Assembly: GCA_029783825.1 (NCBI GenBank)
Contig: JAREIK010017835.1
Span: 25,336-89,335 of the forward strand
DNA length: 64,000 bases
Reading direction: 5' to 3'
From: Sapria himalayana
Lineage: Eukaryota; Streptophyta; Magnoliopsida; Malpighiales; Rafflesiaceae
Position numbers and translations under genes: made by a program. Under the pieces are notes generated by a model. That model saw only the letters and a list, made by a program, of their open reading frames with translations. It made no database searches and was not told where the DNA came from. Of the stretch, positions 13,106 through 26,060 are shown one piece after another; position 1 is the stretch's first letter, and each line of letters begins with the position of its first letter.

Positions 13106-16100
13106 AATAAAAAGAGGCAAAATTTTACAAACAAAAATTTATTATTTTGTAATATATTTTATTTTGATTTTGAATCATTTTATATTTCGCAATTATATTT
13201 TAATTTATATCATTCTTATTAATAATAGTTTTTTAATTTTTTATTGATCATTATTATAATATCTATTAATAAAATTATTTATATTAAGTATGCATTATAT
13301 ATAATTCTTAAGAATATTATAACTAAATATTATATTAACATTTAGATAAAATTAAAAATTATAATATTTTCAAAGGTTATAACCTTCAAAAATTAAAAAA
13401 AAATTAAAAAATTTAATTATTTATTTTTTCATTCTTTAGATAAAAACTATAAATCACTAAAGTCCTAAACAATTAAATCACTAAACCCCAAAACACCTAA
13501 AAACTTAAACCATTAAACTAGTATATCCCGAAAAAAATATTAAATCTCAATTTTATTTGTATTCATTATAATTTTAAATATTCATTTTAATTATTTATTA
13601 GTTTATTTTTATAGAATTATAAATTAAAAATAAATATGTGGAAGACAAACATAATATAAATAATTTACTTTAATAACAAAAAATATAAACTTATAAAAAG
13701 AAGTAAAACATCAAAAAAGTTATTATTTAGTATTATATTTTACTTTGATTTTGAATAAATTTACTGTTTTGCAAATATATTTTAAAAAATATCTATCTTA
13801 TTAATAATAGTTTATTAATTTATTTTTTGATCATTAATATTTTATCTACGAATATAATTGTTTTAAAAATTATTATATTTTCAAAGGTTATAACCTTAAA
13901 AAATGATAAAAAATAACAAAAATAAATTTTTTGTTATATCATTGTTTAAATAAAACTTATAACCCATTAAAAGCCTAAATACATAAATCTTTAAACTCCT
14001 AAACCCCGAAGCCTTTAAATACCTAAACCTTTAAACTCGTAAACCTTAAATATAATTTAAATAATTTATAGAAATTGTAATTACAAAATAAAATCTGAGT
14101 GAAAAATATAATTTAAATAATATATTTTTCAACAAAGAAATATATAAGCTTATAAAATGCTGCAAAAACTAAAAAAAATTATTATTTAGTAATAAATTTT
14201 ACTTTGATTTTGAATCATTTTAGGGTTTATATCTATCATATTAATAATAGTTTATTAATTTATTTTTTGATAATTTTTATAATATTATCAATAAAATTGT
14301 TTATATTTAATTTATATTATATATAGTGATACTTATTATTATTACTAAATATTGTATTCACATTTTTAAAAAATTTAAAAATTATTATATTTTCAAATGT
14401 TAAGACATTTGAAAATTTGAAAAAATATCAAAAATAATTGTTTTGTTATTTCATTATTTAAATAAAAACTATAACCAATAAAGTCCTAAATACTTAAATC
14501 AATAACTTCTAAATCTCGAAAACCCTAAATAGATAAAATTTTTAAACAGGTATATCCTAAATAAAAAATAATAAATCTCATTTATATTTTTTTCATTATA
14601 ATTTTAAATATTCATTTTAATTATTTATTTGTTTATTTTTATATAAGTATTAATTAAAAAATAAATTATAAGTTAGACAAATATAATTTATATAAATTAT
14701 TTTTCAACAAAAAAATATAGATAAACTTATTAAAAGAAGAAAAAAATTAAAAACAAGAAATTATTATATAGTAATATATTTTGCTTTGTTTCTGAATCAT
14801 TTTAGGTTTTGTAATTATATTTTAATTGATATCTAACTTATTAATAATAGATAATAAATTAATTTTTTGATCATTATTAGAAAATTTAACAATAAAAATA
14901 TTTATATTTAATTTATATGATATATAGATTTAATAATTATTATAGCTAAATATTGTATTCACTTTTGAAAAAAATTTTAAAATTATTATATTTTCAAAGA
15001 TTATAACCTTTGAACATGTGAAAAAACAAAAAAAAATATTTTTTTTATTATTTCATTATTTAAATAAAACCTATAAATCACTAAATGCCTAAACACTTAA
15101 ATCACTAAACTAAAAAATTCTGATATTCCTATATAGATAATCGTTTAAACAGGCATACCCTAAATAATAATTAATAAATCTCATTTTTATTTGTTTTCAT
15201 TATAATTTAAAAAATTCATTTTGATTGTTTAGTTTTTTATTTATATATATATATTAATTATAAAATAAATTATGAGTTAAAAATATAATTTATAATAATT
15301 ATTTTTCATCAAAAAATAGATAAGCTTATAAAAAGAATTAAAATTTAAAAACAAATAATTATTATTAAGTAATATATTTTGCTTTGCTTTTGAATCATTT
15401 TAGGTTTTGATATTATATTTTAAGTAATATCAATCTTATTCATAATAGATTTTTAATTTATTTTTTGATAAATATTAGTATATCTATGAATAAAATTGTT
15501 TATATTGAATTTATATGATATATAATTATTATGAGTATTATAAATAAATATTGTATTCACTTTTGAAAAAAATTTAAAAATTATTATATTTTCAAAGGTT
15601 TTATTCTTAAAAAATGAGAAAGAATACAAAAAATAATTTTTTTATTATTTCTTTTTTAAATAAAACCTATAGAGCACTAAATGTTTACTTACTTAAATTA
15701 GTAGCTCATAAAACCTGAAACCCCTAAATACATAAACCTTATAACAGCTGTATACTACTTAATATATAATAAATCTCGTTTTTATTTCTATTTATTATAA
15801 TTTTAAATATTAATTTTAATTATTTATAATTTAAATTTTAGAAAAATTAATTACAAAATAAATTTCGAGTGAGACAGAAATAATTTAAATAATTTATTTT
15901 TAATCATAAAAAAATATAAGCTTATAAAAAGATGGATAAATTTAAAAATTAAATATTATTATTTAATAATATATTTTTATTTGATTTCGAATCATTTTGT
16001 GTTATGTAAATATATTTTAATTAATATTTATATTATTAATAATAGTTTATTAATTTAATTTTTGATCATTATTATAATATCTATCATTAAAATTATTTAT

Positions 16101-16353
16101 ATTGAATTTATATGAAATATAATTAATAAGATTAATATAATTATACATGGTATTCACATTTCAAAAGATTTTGAAAATTATTTTATTTTTAAAGGTTATA
16201 ACCTATGAAAATATAAAAAAAATAAAAAAAAAATTTTTTATTATATAAATAAAACCTATATACCACTAAATGCCTAAAAACATAAATTGCTAAACTTCTA
16301 AGCATCAAAACTCCTAAACAATCGATCCATTAAACCGGTATACCATATATAAT
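13106..16353 (-). repeat. satellite array, reverse orientation, segment 3
   Basis: Monomers appear as reverse complements. Blocks of cctaaa/aaacc type lie near 13450-13530, 13960-14050, 14470-14560, 15080-15160, 15680-15750 and 16260-16340. Palindromic cores are near 13373, 13887 and 14395 and onward. The array is broken at 16354 by an LTR-like insertion and resumes in the same phase at 16925. No coding sequence is seen. Confidence 0.9.
14389..14416. repeat. variant monomer core with matched changes in both arms
   Basis: Arms ATTTTCAAATGT (14389-14400) and ACATTTGAAAAT (14405-14416) flank a 4-nt loop. Relative to the consensus core the left arm has G to T and the right arm has the complementary C to A, so the pairing is kept. 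Confidence 0.75.
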
Positions 16354-16924
16354 TGTTGGGCAATTGTGCTTCCATGGTAGTGAGATTTAGATTTAGAAAC
16401 ACAGAAACAATACAAAACAAGTAATATATATATATCCCAATTCACCAACCATCCATGATATAATCAAAAAATGAGAAATAAATACCGAAAATAACTTGGT
16501 TCGCTAGTCACTCAATACGACTAGCTTAATTCACCAGAAAATTCTTATGCATTATAGATAAAGCAACAGAAATTTCTTATAGTATGTAGCACATAGGATA
16601 GTCGTGATAAATCGCACAGAGAGAAGGGAGAGAGATGATGAATAGTTCCACGGGTCCAAAAATAGCCACTCGAAAATTAAATTACAAAATATTTTATATT
16701 AAAATTCTCTTCGGTTTATTTAATAGGAGTGGGTCGGATCATGAGATGGGTCAGGCTCTGTTCCAATTTTGGCCTGCTGTCCGGTCAGCGAGATCGCCAT
16801 TATTGTGCTACTGCTACATCCTTGGCCTCTTAATATTTGTTTTCTTGAACTTACATGAAAATATTAAAAAAGAAAAAATATTTGGTTATACAAATAAATT
16901 ATCAAAAAATAAATTACATATACA
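16354..16924 (+). mobile_element. putative solo LTR or LTR fragment, 571 bp
   Basis: A non-satellite segment starts TGTTGGGCAATTGTG and ends TATACA, the TG...CA ends of an LTR. It is flanked by ataat (16349-16353) and gtaat (16925-16929), a 5-bp target duplication with one mismatch. Removing it and one flank restores a normal reverse monomer phrase. A TATATATATAT stretch at about 16423-16434 could be the LTR TATA box, and a purine-rich run lies at about 16617-16634. No primer-binding site, gag/pol or second LTR is nearby. The 97-codon ORF at 16635-16928 has no recognised similarity and reads out of the element, so I do not call it a gene. The element could instead be another short insertion with fortuitous ends. 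Confidence 0.5.
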
Positions 16925-19900
16925 GTAATAATAAATCTTAAATCTCATTTTAATTTGTATTCACTATAATTTTAAATATTCATTTTAAATATTTATTAGT
17001 TTATTTTTTATATAAATATTAATTACAAAATAAATAATTAGTCAGACAAATATAATATTTATAATTTACTTTTAATAAAAAAAATATAATCTTATAAAAA
17101 GAAGAAAAATTTAAAAACAAAATATTATTATTTATTAATAAATTTTACTTTGATTATGAATCATTTTAGGTATTGTAATTATATTTTAATTTATATCTAT
17201 CATATTAATAATAATCTATTAATTTATTTTTGATAATTGTTATCATATCTATCAATAAAATTATTTATAATTAGTTTATATTATATATATTATAATGATT
17301 ATTATTACTAAATATTTTATTCACATTTTAAAAAAATTTTGAGATTATTATATTTTCAAATGTTATAACCTTTTGAAAATGTGAAAAAATAACAAAAATA
17401 ATTTTTTTGTTATTTCATTGTTTAAATAAATTTATGAACCACTAAATGCCTAAATACTTAAATCAATAACTCCTAAATCTCGAAAACCCTAAAAAGATAA
17501 TCATTTTAAACCAGTATACCATAAATAATAAATAATAAATCTCAATATTATTTTTTTCATTATAATTTAAAATATTGATCTTAATTATTTATTCGTTTAT
17601 TTTTATATAATTATTAATTACATAATAAATTGAGTTAGACAAATATAATTTATATAATTATTTTTCATCAAAAAAATAAATTAACTTTTTAAAAGAAAAA
17701 AATTCAAAATTAAAAATATTATATAGTAATATATTTTGTTTTATTTCTGAATCATTTTAGGTTTTGTAATTATATTTAAATTGATATCTATCTTATTAAT
17801 AATATATTATTAATTTATTCTTTGATCATTATTAGAATATTTACCAATAAAAATATTTATATTGAATTTATATGATATATAAATATAATGATTATTATAA
17901 CTAAATATGGTATTCAATTTTGAAAAAAAATTTAAAAATTATTATATTTTCTAAGGTTATAACCTTTGAAAATATCAAAAAATAAAAAAAATTAATTTTT
18001 TAATATATTTTTTAAATAACACCTATAAACCACTAAATGCATACACAGTTAAATCAGTAAACTCCTAAACCGCGTAATGCCAAAATACATAAACCATTAA
18101 ACTGCTATATACTAATTAATAATTAATAAATCTAATTTTTAATTCTATTTATTAAAATTTTAAATATTCATTTTAATTATTTATTAGTATATTTTTATAG
18201 AAATATTTATTACAAAATAAATTATGAGTGCGACAAAAATAATTTAAAAAATATATATGCTTATAAAAGAAGTAAAAATTTAAAATTAAAAATTTGTATC
18301 CAGTAATATATTTTTCTTTAATTTTGAATCAATTTGGGTTTTGTAAATATATTTTAATTAATATCTATCTTTTTATTAATAGTTTATTAATTTAATTTTT
18401 GATCATTATTATATTATCTATAAATAAAATTGTTTATATTTAATTTATATGATATATAATTATTAAAATTATTATAACTAAATATTGTACTCACATTTCA
18501 AAAAATTGAAATATTATTATATTTTCAAGGGTTATAATCTTTGAAAATGTTAAAAAATATCAAAAATAAGTTTTTTGTTATTTCATTGTTTAAATAAAAC
18601 CTATAAACAACTTAATGACTAAACACATAAATCGCTAAAGTCATAAACGAAAAAACCTTTTAATACTTAAAATATTAAACTGGTATACATTAATAATAAT
18701 TCATAAATCTCATTTTAATTTTTATTCAGTATAATTTTAAATTTTTATTTTAATTATTTATCAGTTTATTTTTATAGAAATATTAATTACAAAATAAATT
18801 ATTAGTGAGACAGATCTAATTTAAATTAGACAGGTATACCCAAAATAATAAAGAATAAATCTCAATATTATTTATTTCATAATAATTTTAAATATTCATT
18901 TTAATTATTATTTGTTTATTTTTATATAAATATTAATTACAAAATAAATTATGAGTTAGACAAATATAATTTATATAAATTATTTTCATCAAAAAAAATG
19001 GATAAACTTTTTAAAATAATAAAAAATTTCAAAATAACAAATTAATATATAGTAATATATTTTGATTATTTCTGAATCATTTTAGGTTTTTTTATTATAT
19101 TTTAATTGATATCTATCTTATTAATAATAGATTATTAATGCATTTTTTGATCATTTTTAGAATATTTATCAATAATATTGTTTATATTGAATTTATATGA
19201 TATATAAATATAATGATTATTATAACTAAATATTTAATTCACATTTGAAAAAAATTTAAAAATTATTATATTTTCAAATTTTATAACCTTTGAAAATATC
19301 AAAAAATAATAAAAATAAATATTTTGTTAATTTAATGTTTAAATAATACCTATAAACAACTAAATGCATACACAGTAAAATCAGTAAACTCCTAAGACCT
19401 GTAATGCCAATATACATAAACTATTAACCTACTGTATACTACTTAATAATTAAGAAATCTAATTTTTATTTCAATTTATTATAATTTTAAATATTCATTT
19501 TAATTATTTATAAGTTTTTTTTATATAAATATTTATTACAAAATAAATTATGAGTGCGACAAATATAATATATATAATTTATTTTTAATCAAAAAAAATA
19601 TATACGCTTATAAAAATAGTAAAATTTTAAAAATTAAAATTATTATCCAGTAATATTTTTTACTTTAATTTTGATGCATTTTGGGTTGTATAAATATTTT
19701 TTAATTAATATCTATCTTATTATTAATAGTTTATTAATTTAATTTTGATCATTATTATAATATCTATCAATAAAATTGTTTATATTGAATTTATATGATA
19801 TATAATTATTAAAATTATTATAACTAAATATTGTATTCACATTTCAAAAAATTGTAAATATTATAATATTTTCAAAGGTTATAACCAATGAAATTGACAA

Positions 19901-21486
19901 AAATTATAGCAACTTTTTTTGTTATTTTATTTTCTAAATAAAATCTATAAAACACTAAAATACTAAAAACATAAATTGCTAAACTCCTAAACGACAAAAC
20001 CTTTAAATACTTATTCCATTAAACTGGTATAGATTAATAATAAATCATAAATCTCATTTTAATTTTTATTCAGCATAATTTTAAATTTTTATTTTAATTA
20101 TTTATCAGTTTATTTTTATAGAAATATTAATTACAAAATAAATTATTATTGAGACATATTTAATTTAAATTAAAATAGTATTCATAAATAATAAATGATA
20201 AATCTCATTTTTTTTCAATATAATTTTAAATATTTATTTTAATTATTTATTGTTTATTTATATATAAATATTAATTACAAAATAAATTGAGCTAGACAAA
20301 AATAATTTATATAAATTATTTTTCATCAAAAAATAATAGATAAACTTTTTAAAATAAAAATTTTCAGAAGAAAAAATTATTATATTTTTAAAGGTTATCA
20401 TCTTTGAAAATGAGATAAAATATCAAAAATAAATTTTTTGTTATTTTATTGTTTATATAAAACCTATAAACTACTAAATGCCTAAACGCTTAAATCATTA
20501 AACTCCTAAACCCAAAAACCCTTAAATACTTAAACATTTAAACCATCTTTAAAGGTTTAAGTATTTATAAATAATATATAAATATCTATCAATAAATAAT
20601 AGTTTATTAATTTATTTTTTGATCATTATTATATTATATATATATATATATTTAGTTTATTAATATCTATCAATAAAATTGTTTATTTTTAATTTACATG
20701 ATATATAATTATTAATTTTATTAATTTTAAATATTGTATTCACATTTGAAAAAAATTGAAAAATTATTATATTTATAAAGGTTATAACCTTTAAAATTGA
20801 TAAAATTTGAAAATAATTTTTCTGTTATTTCATTATTTAAATAAAACATATAAACTACGAAATGCCTAAACACTTAAATCACTAAATAGCTAAACTCCTA
20901 TATACTTAAACCATTAAACCATTATACCCTAAATAATTAATCATAAATCTCATTTTTATTTATATTCATTATAATTTCAATATTCATTTTAATTATTTAT
21001 TAGTTTATTTTTATAGAAATATCAATTGCAAAATAAAATTATGAATGAGAAAATATAATTTAAATAATTTATCTTCATCAAAAAAATTTATAAGCTTATA
21101 AAAAGAATCAAAAATTTAAAAATAAAAAATTATTATTTAGTAATATATTTTACTTTGATTTTGAATCATTTTAGGTTTTGAAAATATATTTTAATTAATA
21201 TCTATCTTATTAATAATAGTTTATTAATCTATTTTATGATCAATATTATAATATCGATCAATAAAATTATTTATATTGAATTTACATGATATTTAATTTT
21301 TATAATAATTATAATTAAATAATGTATTAACATTTGAATAAAAAAAATAAAAATTATAATATTTTCAATGGTTATAACCTTGAAAATGAGAAAAAATCAT
21401 AAAAATAATTTTTTTGTTATTTAATTATTTAAATAAAACCTATAAACCACAAAATACCTAAATACTTAAATTACTAAACTCCTAAA
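16925..21486 (-). repeat. satellite array, reverse orientation, segment 4
   Basis: Reverse-complement monomers continue from the insertion to module copy 2. A truncated monomer with the recurrent junction phrase gatctaatttaaattaga lies near 18820, and a related phrase is near 20160. The shortened ctaaatataa-type monomer and its 11-unit 8-nt block (20455-20542) occupy the position expected next to the module. No genes are seen. Confidence 0.9.
20455..20542 (-). repeat. 8-nt telomere-like block, 11 full units (beside module copy 2)
   Basis: The 88 bp divide exactly into 11 units that read TTTAnnnn or TTTTnnnn on the minus strand. Unlike the counterpart blocks after copies 1 and 4, no unit is shortened. 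Confidence 0.85.
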
Positions 21487-22331
21487 CCCAGATACAGCTA
21501 CAACACACACACATAGCGACGGACCAGAGTTCACACGTGCACATATTCTTGCCCATTTTGGTGTAGCATTTAGAGGGGCCAGGAAGACCTGGAAGCAGCC
21601 AGAAGTATGGGCCACCAGCTTGTAGAGGGCCCCACTAGCAAGCCGGGATGATAACATTCAGAAAACTGTCAAGACCGAGCAAACTGGTCGGGAGTAAACC
21701 CAGTAGTAGCTAGGACTGGGTCCCACTAGCACTATCAGGCAGCAAAGAGGGCTACCCAACTGTCACCCAATAGGAGTAGCAGGTAATATATGATTAATTG
21801 GAGAGCCGACAAAATCTGAAGCATCACCAAGAAGGGCTAGTAAGCAATGGAGTACAGACCAGCCACACGGGAGCGAAAGATTCAAACTTGTAGTTTATGT
21901 TTGTAGTCTAATTTGTATTTTGGACTTTGTATGCACCATGTACTTGTAGAGATGGATCATGACATACTAACACACACAATATTGTATGTTCTCTAAGTAG
22001 CATGCAATGGGGGCAACTAGACCCATGAATATCTCTAAGTGGGGCCACTAATGCATTTTGTAAATACACATTACCCGATGCTACACTCCCGGGAGCAGAA
22101 GACCTATCTTTATAGCATTTTGTAATTTTACTTGTATTCTAGCTTGGTTGTACGCATAGATAATTAGTCTATGAGATGGACATCATCACACATGCACACC
22201 GATGCATGCATATATTTTGATATTTTGTTGGTGAAACATATAGCCAATTCTTGGAGCTCGAGGAGGAAGCATTCTAACCCAAGAGATACTCTTTTTAGGA
22301 TCATTGGAGCAAAAGAATGTGGAATTTAGAG

Positions 22332-22499
22332 GTGAGAATTAATTGACAAAGTGTCGTAGATATGGATTTGTGATTTATGGGTATTCAATTTTGCATGTAT
22401 TCCATTGCATAGCAATGACATAGGCAAACGCTTGATGCTGCATGTCACACACATGCACAATCTTATATTTTCAATGTTTTAATATGGTGCATCATTCAG
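22332..22499 (+). other. intron-like segment inside the module
   Basis: A donor-like GTGAG follows AG at 22331 and an acceptor-like CATTCAG ends at 22499, giving 168 bp. In copy 4 the same site reads AG|GTAAGA on the minus strand and the segment is 169 bp (43183-43351). Copy 1 has a mutated donor (CTGAG) and lacks the acceptor. Joining the flanks in the consensus of several copies keeps a frame open for a short stretch before a stop, but copy 2 itself has an in-frame TAG just before the donor. This may be a captured gene fragment; the protein is not recognised. Confidence 0.3.
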
Positions 22500-22740
22500 G
22501 TTCCTCCAAAAGGCTTGGACAAATCCGAATGGAAAGGACGAAGTGCTCATAATGACTCAATGCCAACTCTGAAGTCAGGGAATGCCGGGTGATTTTAGTT
22601 GTATTCGTACGCATGGAATTATTAGGCATTATGTTTTTTATGTATTTTATGCATAGAATCATTAAGATCCATTGGATTTGGTGGGCTGGCCTAAATTAGT
22701 CAGCCTTTTAGTCTCTTTTAAGTTGTGTGCCTAATTGATA

Positions 22741-22778
22741 AATAAAGTGTGTATTTTCCAAAAAAAAAACAAAAAAAA
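22741..22778 (+). terminator. AATAAA followed by a poly(A) tract inside the module
   Basis: AATAAA at 22741-22746 is followed 13 nt later by a 19-nt A tract (22760-22778, one C). This is the arrangement of a polyadenylated 3' end copied into DNA. The counterparts on the minus strand of copy 3 (tract 37452-37469, signal mutated to AATAAT) and copy 4 (42903-42922, signal intact) are at the same place. It abuts the telomere-like heptamers directly. Confidence 0.55.
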
Positions 22779-22854
22779 CCATAAATTCTAAACTTTAAAT
22801 CCTAAACCTTAAACCATAAACTATAACCCTAATCCATAAACCCTAAATCCTAAA
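22779..22854 (-). repeat. degenerate telomere-like heptamer tract, module copy 2
   Basis: The 76 bp divide into ten 7-mers and one 6-mer of the form CCnTAAA (for example ccctaaa, tcctaaa, ccataaa), the C-strand of the Arabidopsis-type telomere repeat with drift. The period of 7 differs from the period of 8 in the surrounding satellite blocks. Confidence 0.8.
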
Positions 22855-23975
22855 TCTCATGTTTTGCACTTTTATAATCAAATGACTAAGTGTTAAATTC
22901 AAATTGAAATTCACAACTTTTAGGAATGTCATAGATATATCTTTTTGTAAATGTAACACAAAGTCATGACTCAAGGGGTGAGTTATGGATTCGGACTTTT
23001 TCTTGCTTTAGATTATTGTAGCATTAGCAATGGTTATGATTGTATATTTGTCACTAGAACACAAAATCATATCGATTAGAATATGCCATAACTTGTGTCT
23101 CTCTGTTGAACATATTGTTATGGCACTAGGAATGATCATGAATACATATTTAATCACTATAATACTAGGTCACAGTATTAGATATGACCATAGCTTCTTT
23201 ATTTTATCTTTGTATTGCAAAGTCATTGCACTAGGAATGATTGTAACTTTGGACATTCCTCAAGAGTAATATTCATGAGCCTAGAAATAGTTAAAGCTCG
23301 AGTACTACTATTTATAACTTTCTCTAGCTAAAATTCTTGGGATTGGAAATATCACTATGGCTTTTTTCTTTGATATGTGACCTCAAGTGTCAATATGCAA
23401 GACTAATATTTTGAGCAATGATTAAAACCTTTTATACATTAGAATATGATTCATTTATGCCTTTTTGGGTATTGTGAGCTTGTATACATAACTCATTTAA
23501 TATAAAATGAAAGAAATGATACTTTTCATATCCATGAGGATATAAAAAAGGCTTAGACCTGCCAATAAAATAAATTTTTTGATTCTTGATTGAAAGAGAG
23601 CACATAGTTATTGCCCTGCTCAAACCGCCCTAGGGCTAGTTTGTTCTAATAGGCTACAAGGTGGTTATTTTTTTAGAGGTGAACTATGTTTTAAAAAAAT
23701 TGCTTTGAGTGTGTGCATGAGAGATATTTTAGAAGAAATTACAATAATCAATATAAATAGCATCCTCAACAACTAGCTATTTCAACACATAGGGGTACAA
23801 CTTTGGTTTAGTCTATTAGCATACATGTGTCAAATTACCTTTGATAGCCTAGTGATTCAACATCAAATATGATGAGACATAATAGAGATAGAGTAAAAGC
23901 TCCTATTATTTTGGTTAGAGCTTTAGCAATCATTCTAGAGTTGAGAGAGGAACAAAATAAATTCTTTTAATTATT

Positions 23976-26045
23976 CAGTATAATTTTAATTTTTATTTTA
24001 ATTATTTATCAGTTTATTTTTATAGAAATATTAATTACAAAATAAATTATTAGTTAGACAAATCTAATTTAAATTAAACTGGTATATCCTAAATAATAAA
24101 GAATAAATCTCAATTTTTTTATTTTAATTTTAAATATTCAAATTTAATTATTTATTGGTTTATTTTTATATAAATCATAATTACAAAAAATATAATGAGT
24201 ACCCAAATATAATTTATATAAATTATTTTTCATCAAAATAATATAGATAAACTTTTTAAAAGAAAAAAAAATTTCAAAACAAAAAATTATTATATAGTAA
24301 TATATTTTGTTTTGCTTATGAATCATTTTTGGTTATGTAATTATATTATAATTGATATCTATCTTATTAATAATAGATTATTAATTTATTTTTTGATCAT
24401 TATTAGAATATTTATCAATAAAATAGTTTATATTGAATTTATATGATATATAAATATAATGATTATTATAACTAAATATTGAATTCACTTTTCAAAAAAA
24501 TTTAAAAATTATTATATTTTCTAATGTTATAACCTTTGGAAATATATGGAAAATAATAAAAATAAATTTTTTGTTATTTTATTTTTTAAATAAAACCTAT
24601 AAACCACTAAATGCATACACAGTTATATCAGTAAACTTTTAAACCCTGTAATGCCTAAATACATAAACCATTAACCTACTATATACTACTTAATAATTAA
24701 TAAATTTAATTTTTATTTCAATTTATTATTATTTTAAATATTCATTTTATTTATTTATTAGTTTATTTTTATAAAAATTTTTATTACAAAATAAATTATG
24801 ATTGCGACACATATAATTTAAATAATTTATTTTTAATCTAAAAAAATATATACGCTTTTAAAAGAAGTATAAAAGAAGTATTATTAAAAAAATAGAAATT
24901 ATTATTAACTAATATATTTTAATTTAATTTGAATCAATTTGGGTTTTGTAAATATTTTTTAATAAATATATATCTTATTATAAATAGTTTATTATTTTAA
25001 TTTTTGATCATTATTATAATATCTATCAATAAAATTGTATATATTTATTTTATATGATATAGAATTATTAAAATTATTATAACTAAATATTGTATTAAAA
25101 TTTCAAAAAAATTTAAATATTATTAAATTTTCAAAGGTTATAACATTTGAAAATGACAAAAAATTACAATTTTTTTTTGTTATTTTTTGTTTAAATAAAA
25201 CCTATAAATCACTAAATGCCAAAAAACATAAATCACTAAACTCCTAAATGACAAGACCTCAAAATACTTAAATCATTAAACTGGTATATATTAATAATAA
25301 ATCATAAATCTCATTTTAATATTTATTCAGTATAATTTTAAATTTTTATTTTAATTATTTATCATTTTATTTTTATATAAATATTAATTACAAAATAAAT
25401 TATTAGTGAGATTGATATAATTTAAATTAAACCGGTATACCCTAAATAATAAATAATAAATAATAAATCTCATTTTTTTTCATTATAATTTTAAAAATTC
25501 ATTTTAATTATTAATTTTATATTTTTATATAAATATTAATTAAAAAATAAATTATGAGTTTGACAAATCTAATTTATGTAAATTATTTTTAATCAAAAAA
25601 TATAGATAAACTTTTTAAAATAAAAAGTTTATCTAAATATTGAATACACTTTTGAAAGTAATTTAAAAATTATTATATTTTGAAAGGTTATAACCTTTGG
25701 AAATATGGGAAAATAATAAAAATAAATTTTTTGTTATTTTATTTTTTAAATAAAACCTATAAAGCACTAAATGCATACACAATTAAATCAGTATACACCT
25801 AAACACCGCAATGCCTAAATACATAAACCATTAAACTGCTATATAATACATAATAATTAATAAATCTAATTTTAATTTCTATTTATTATAGTTTTAAATA
25901 TTCATTTTAATTATTTATTAGTTTTTTTTATAGAAATATTTATTATAAAATAAATTATCAGTGCGACAAATATAATTTAAATAATTTATTTTTAATCAAA
26001 ATAAATTTATACTCTTATAAAAGAAGTAAAAATTTTAAAATTAAA
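23976..26045 (-). repeat. satellite array, reverse orientation, segment 5
   Basis: About 2.07 kb of reverse monomers between module copy 2 and the second orientation switch. It contains truncated units with the gatctaatttaaattaaac-like junction near 24060 and 25430, and a fold-back junction at 25603-25635. No genes are seen. Confidence 0.88.
25603..25635. repeat. fold-back hairpin at a truncated monomer
   Basis: Perfect 15-nt arms tagataaacttttta and taaaaagtttatcta are separated by aaa. The left arm is the normal reverse-monomer phrase, and the sequence after the right arm jumps to a later part of the monomer. A deletion and a short inverted copy therefore arose together. Confidence 0.75.
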
Positions 26046-26060
26046 AATTATAATAATTTA
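26040..26060. other. head-to-head orientation switch of the satellite
   Basis: Reverse-oriented phrases (agaagtaaaaatttta) end at about 26,045. Forward phrases (aaagaatgaaaaaacaaaaa, then gaaggttataacc) begin within about 10 bp. This is the other end of the inverted segment of about 13 kb; the breakpoint is sharp. Confidence 0.8.

Larger units (their letters stand above)
21487..23975 (-). repeat. interspersed 2.5-kb module, copy 2 (inverted)
   Basis: Reverse complement of the module seen four times in forward orientation; about 2,489 bp. In the plus direction it holds: a moderately G+C-rich part (21487-22200, with gggccccact phrases); an exon-like part (22200-22331); an intron-like segment (22332-22499); a 3' part ending in AATAAA (22741) and an A tract; a heptamer telomere-like tract (22779-22854); and a second unrecognised part (22855-23975). 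Short ORFs at 21466-21657 (minus), 23030-23269 (plus) and 23432-23623 (minus) have no recognised family. No terminal inverted repeats or target duplication were found. Confidence 0.85.

Noticed and set aside
16635..16928. 97-codon ORF in the LTR-like insertion
   Set aside because: It starts mid-element, has no similarity I recognise, and its stop lies in the flanking satellite.
21487..22331. G+C-richer part of the module as endogenous pararetrovirus or LTR-retrotransposon coding sequence
   Set aside because: No reverse transcriptase, zinc-knuckle, protease or primer-binding motif is visible in any frame.
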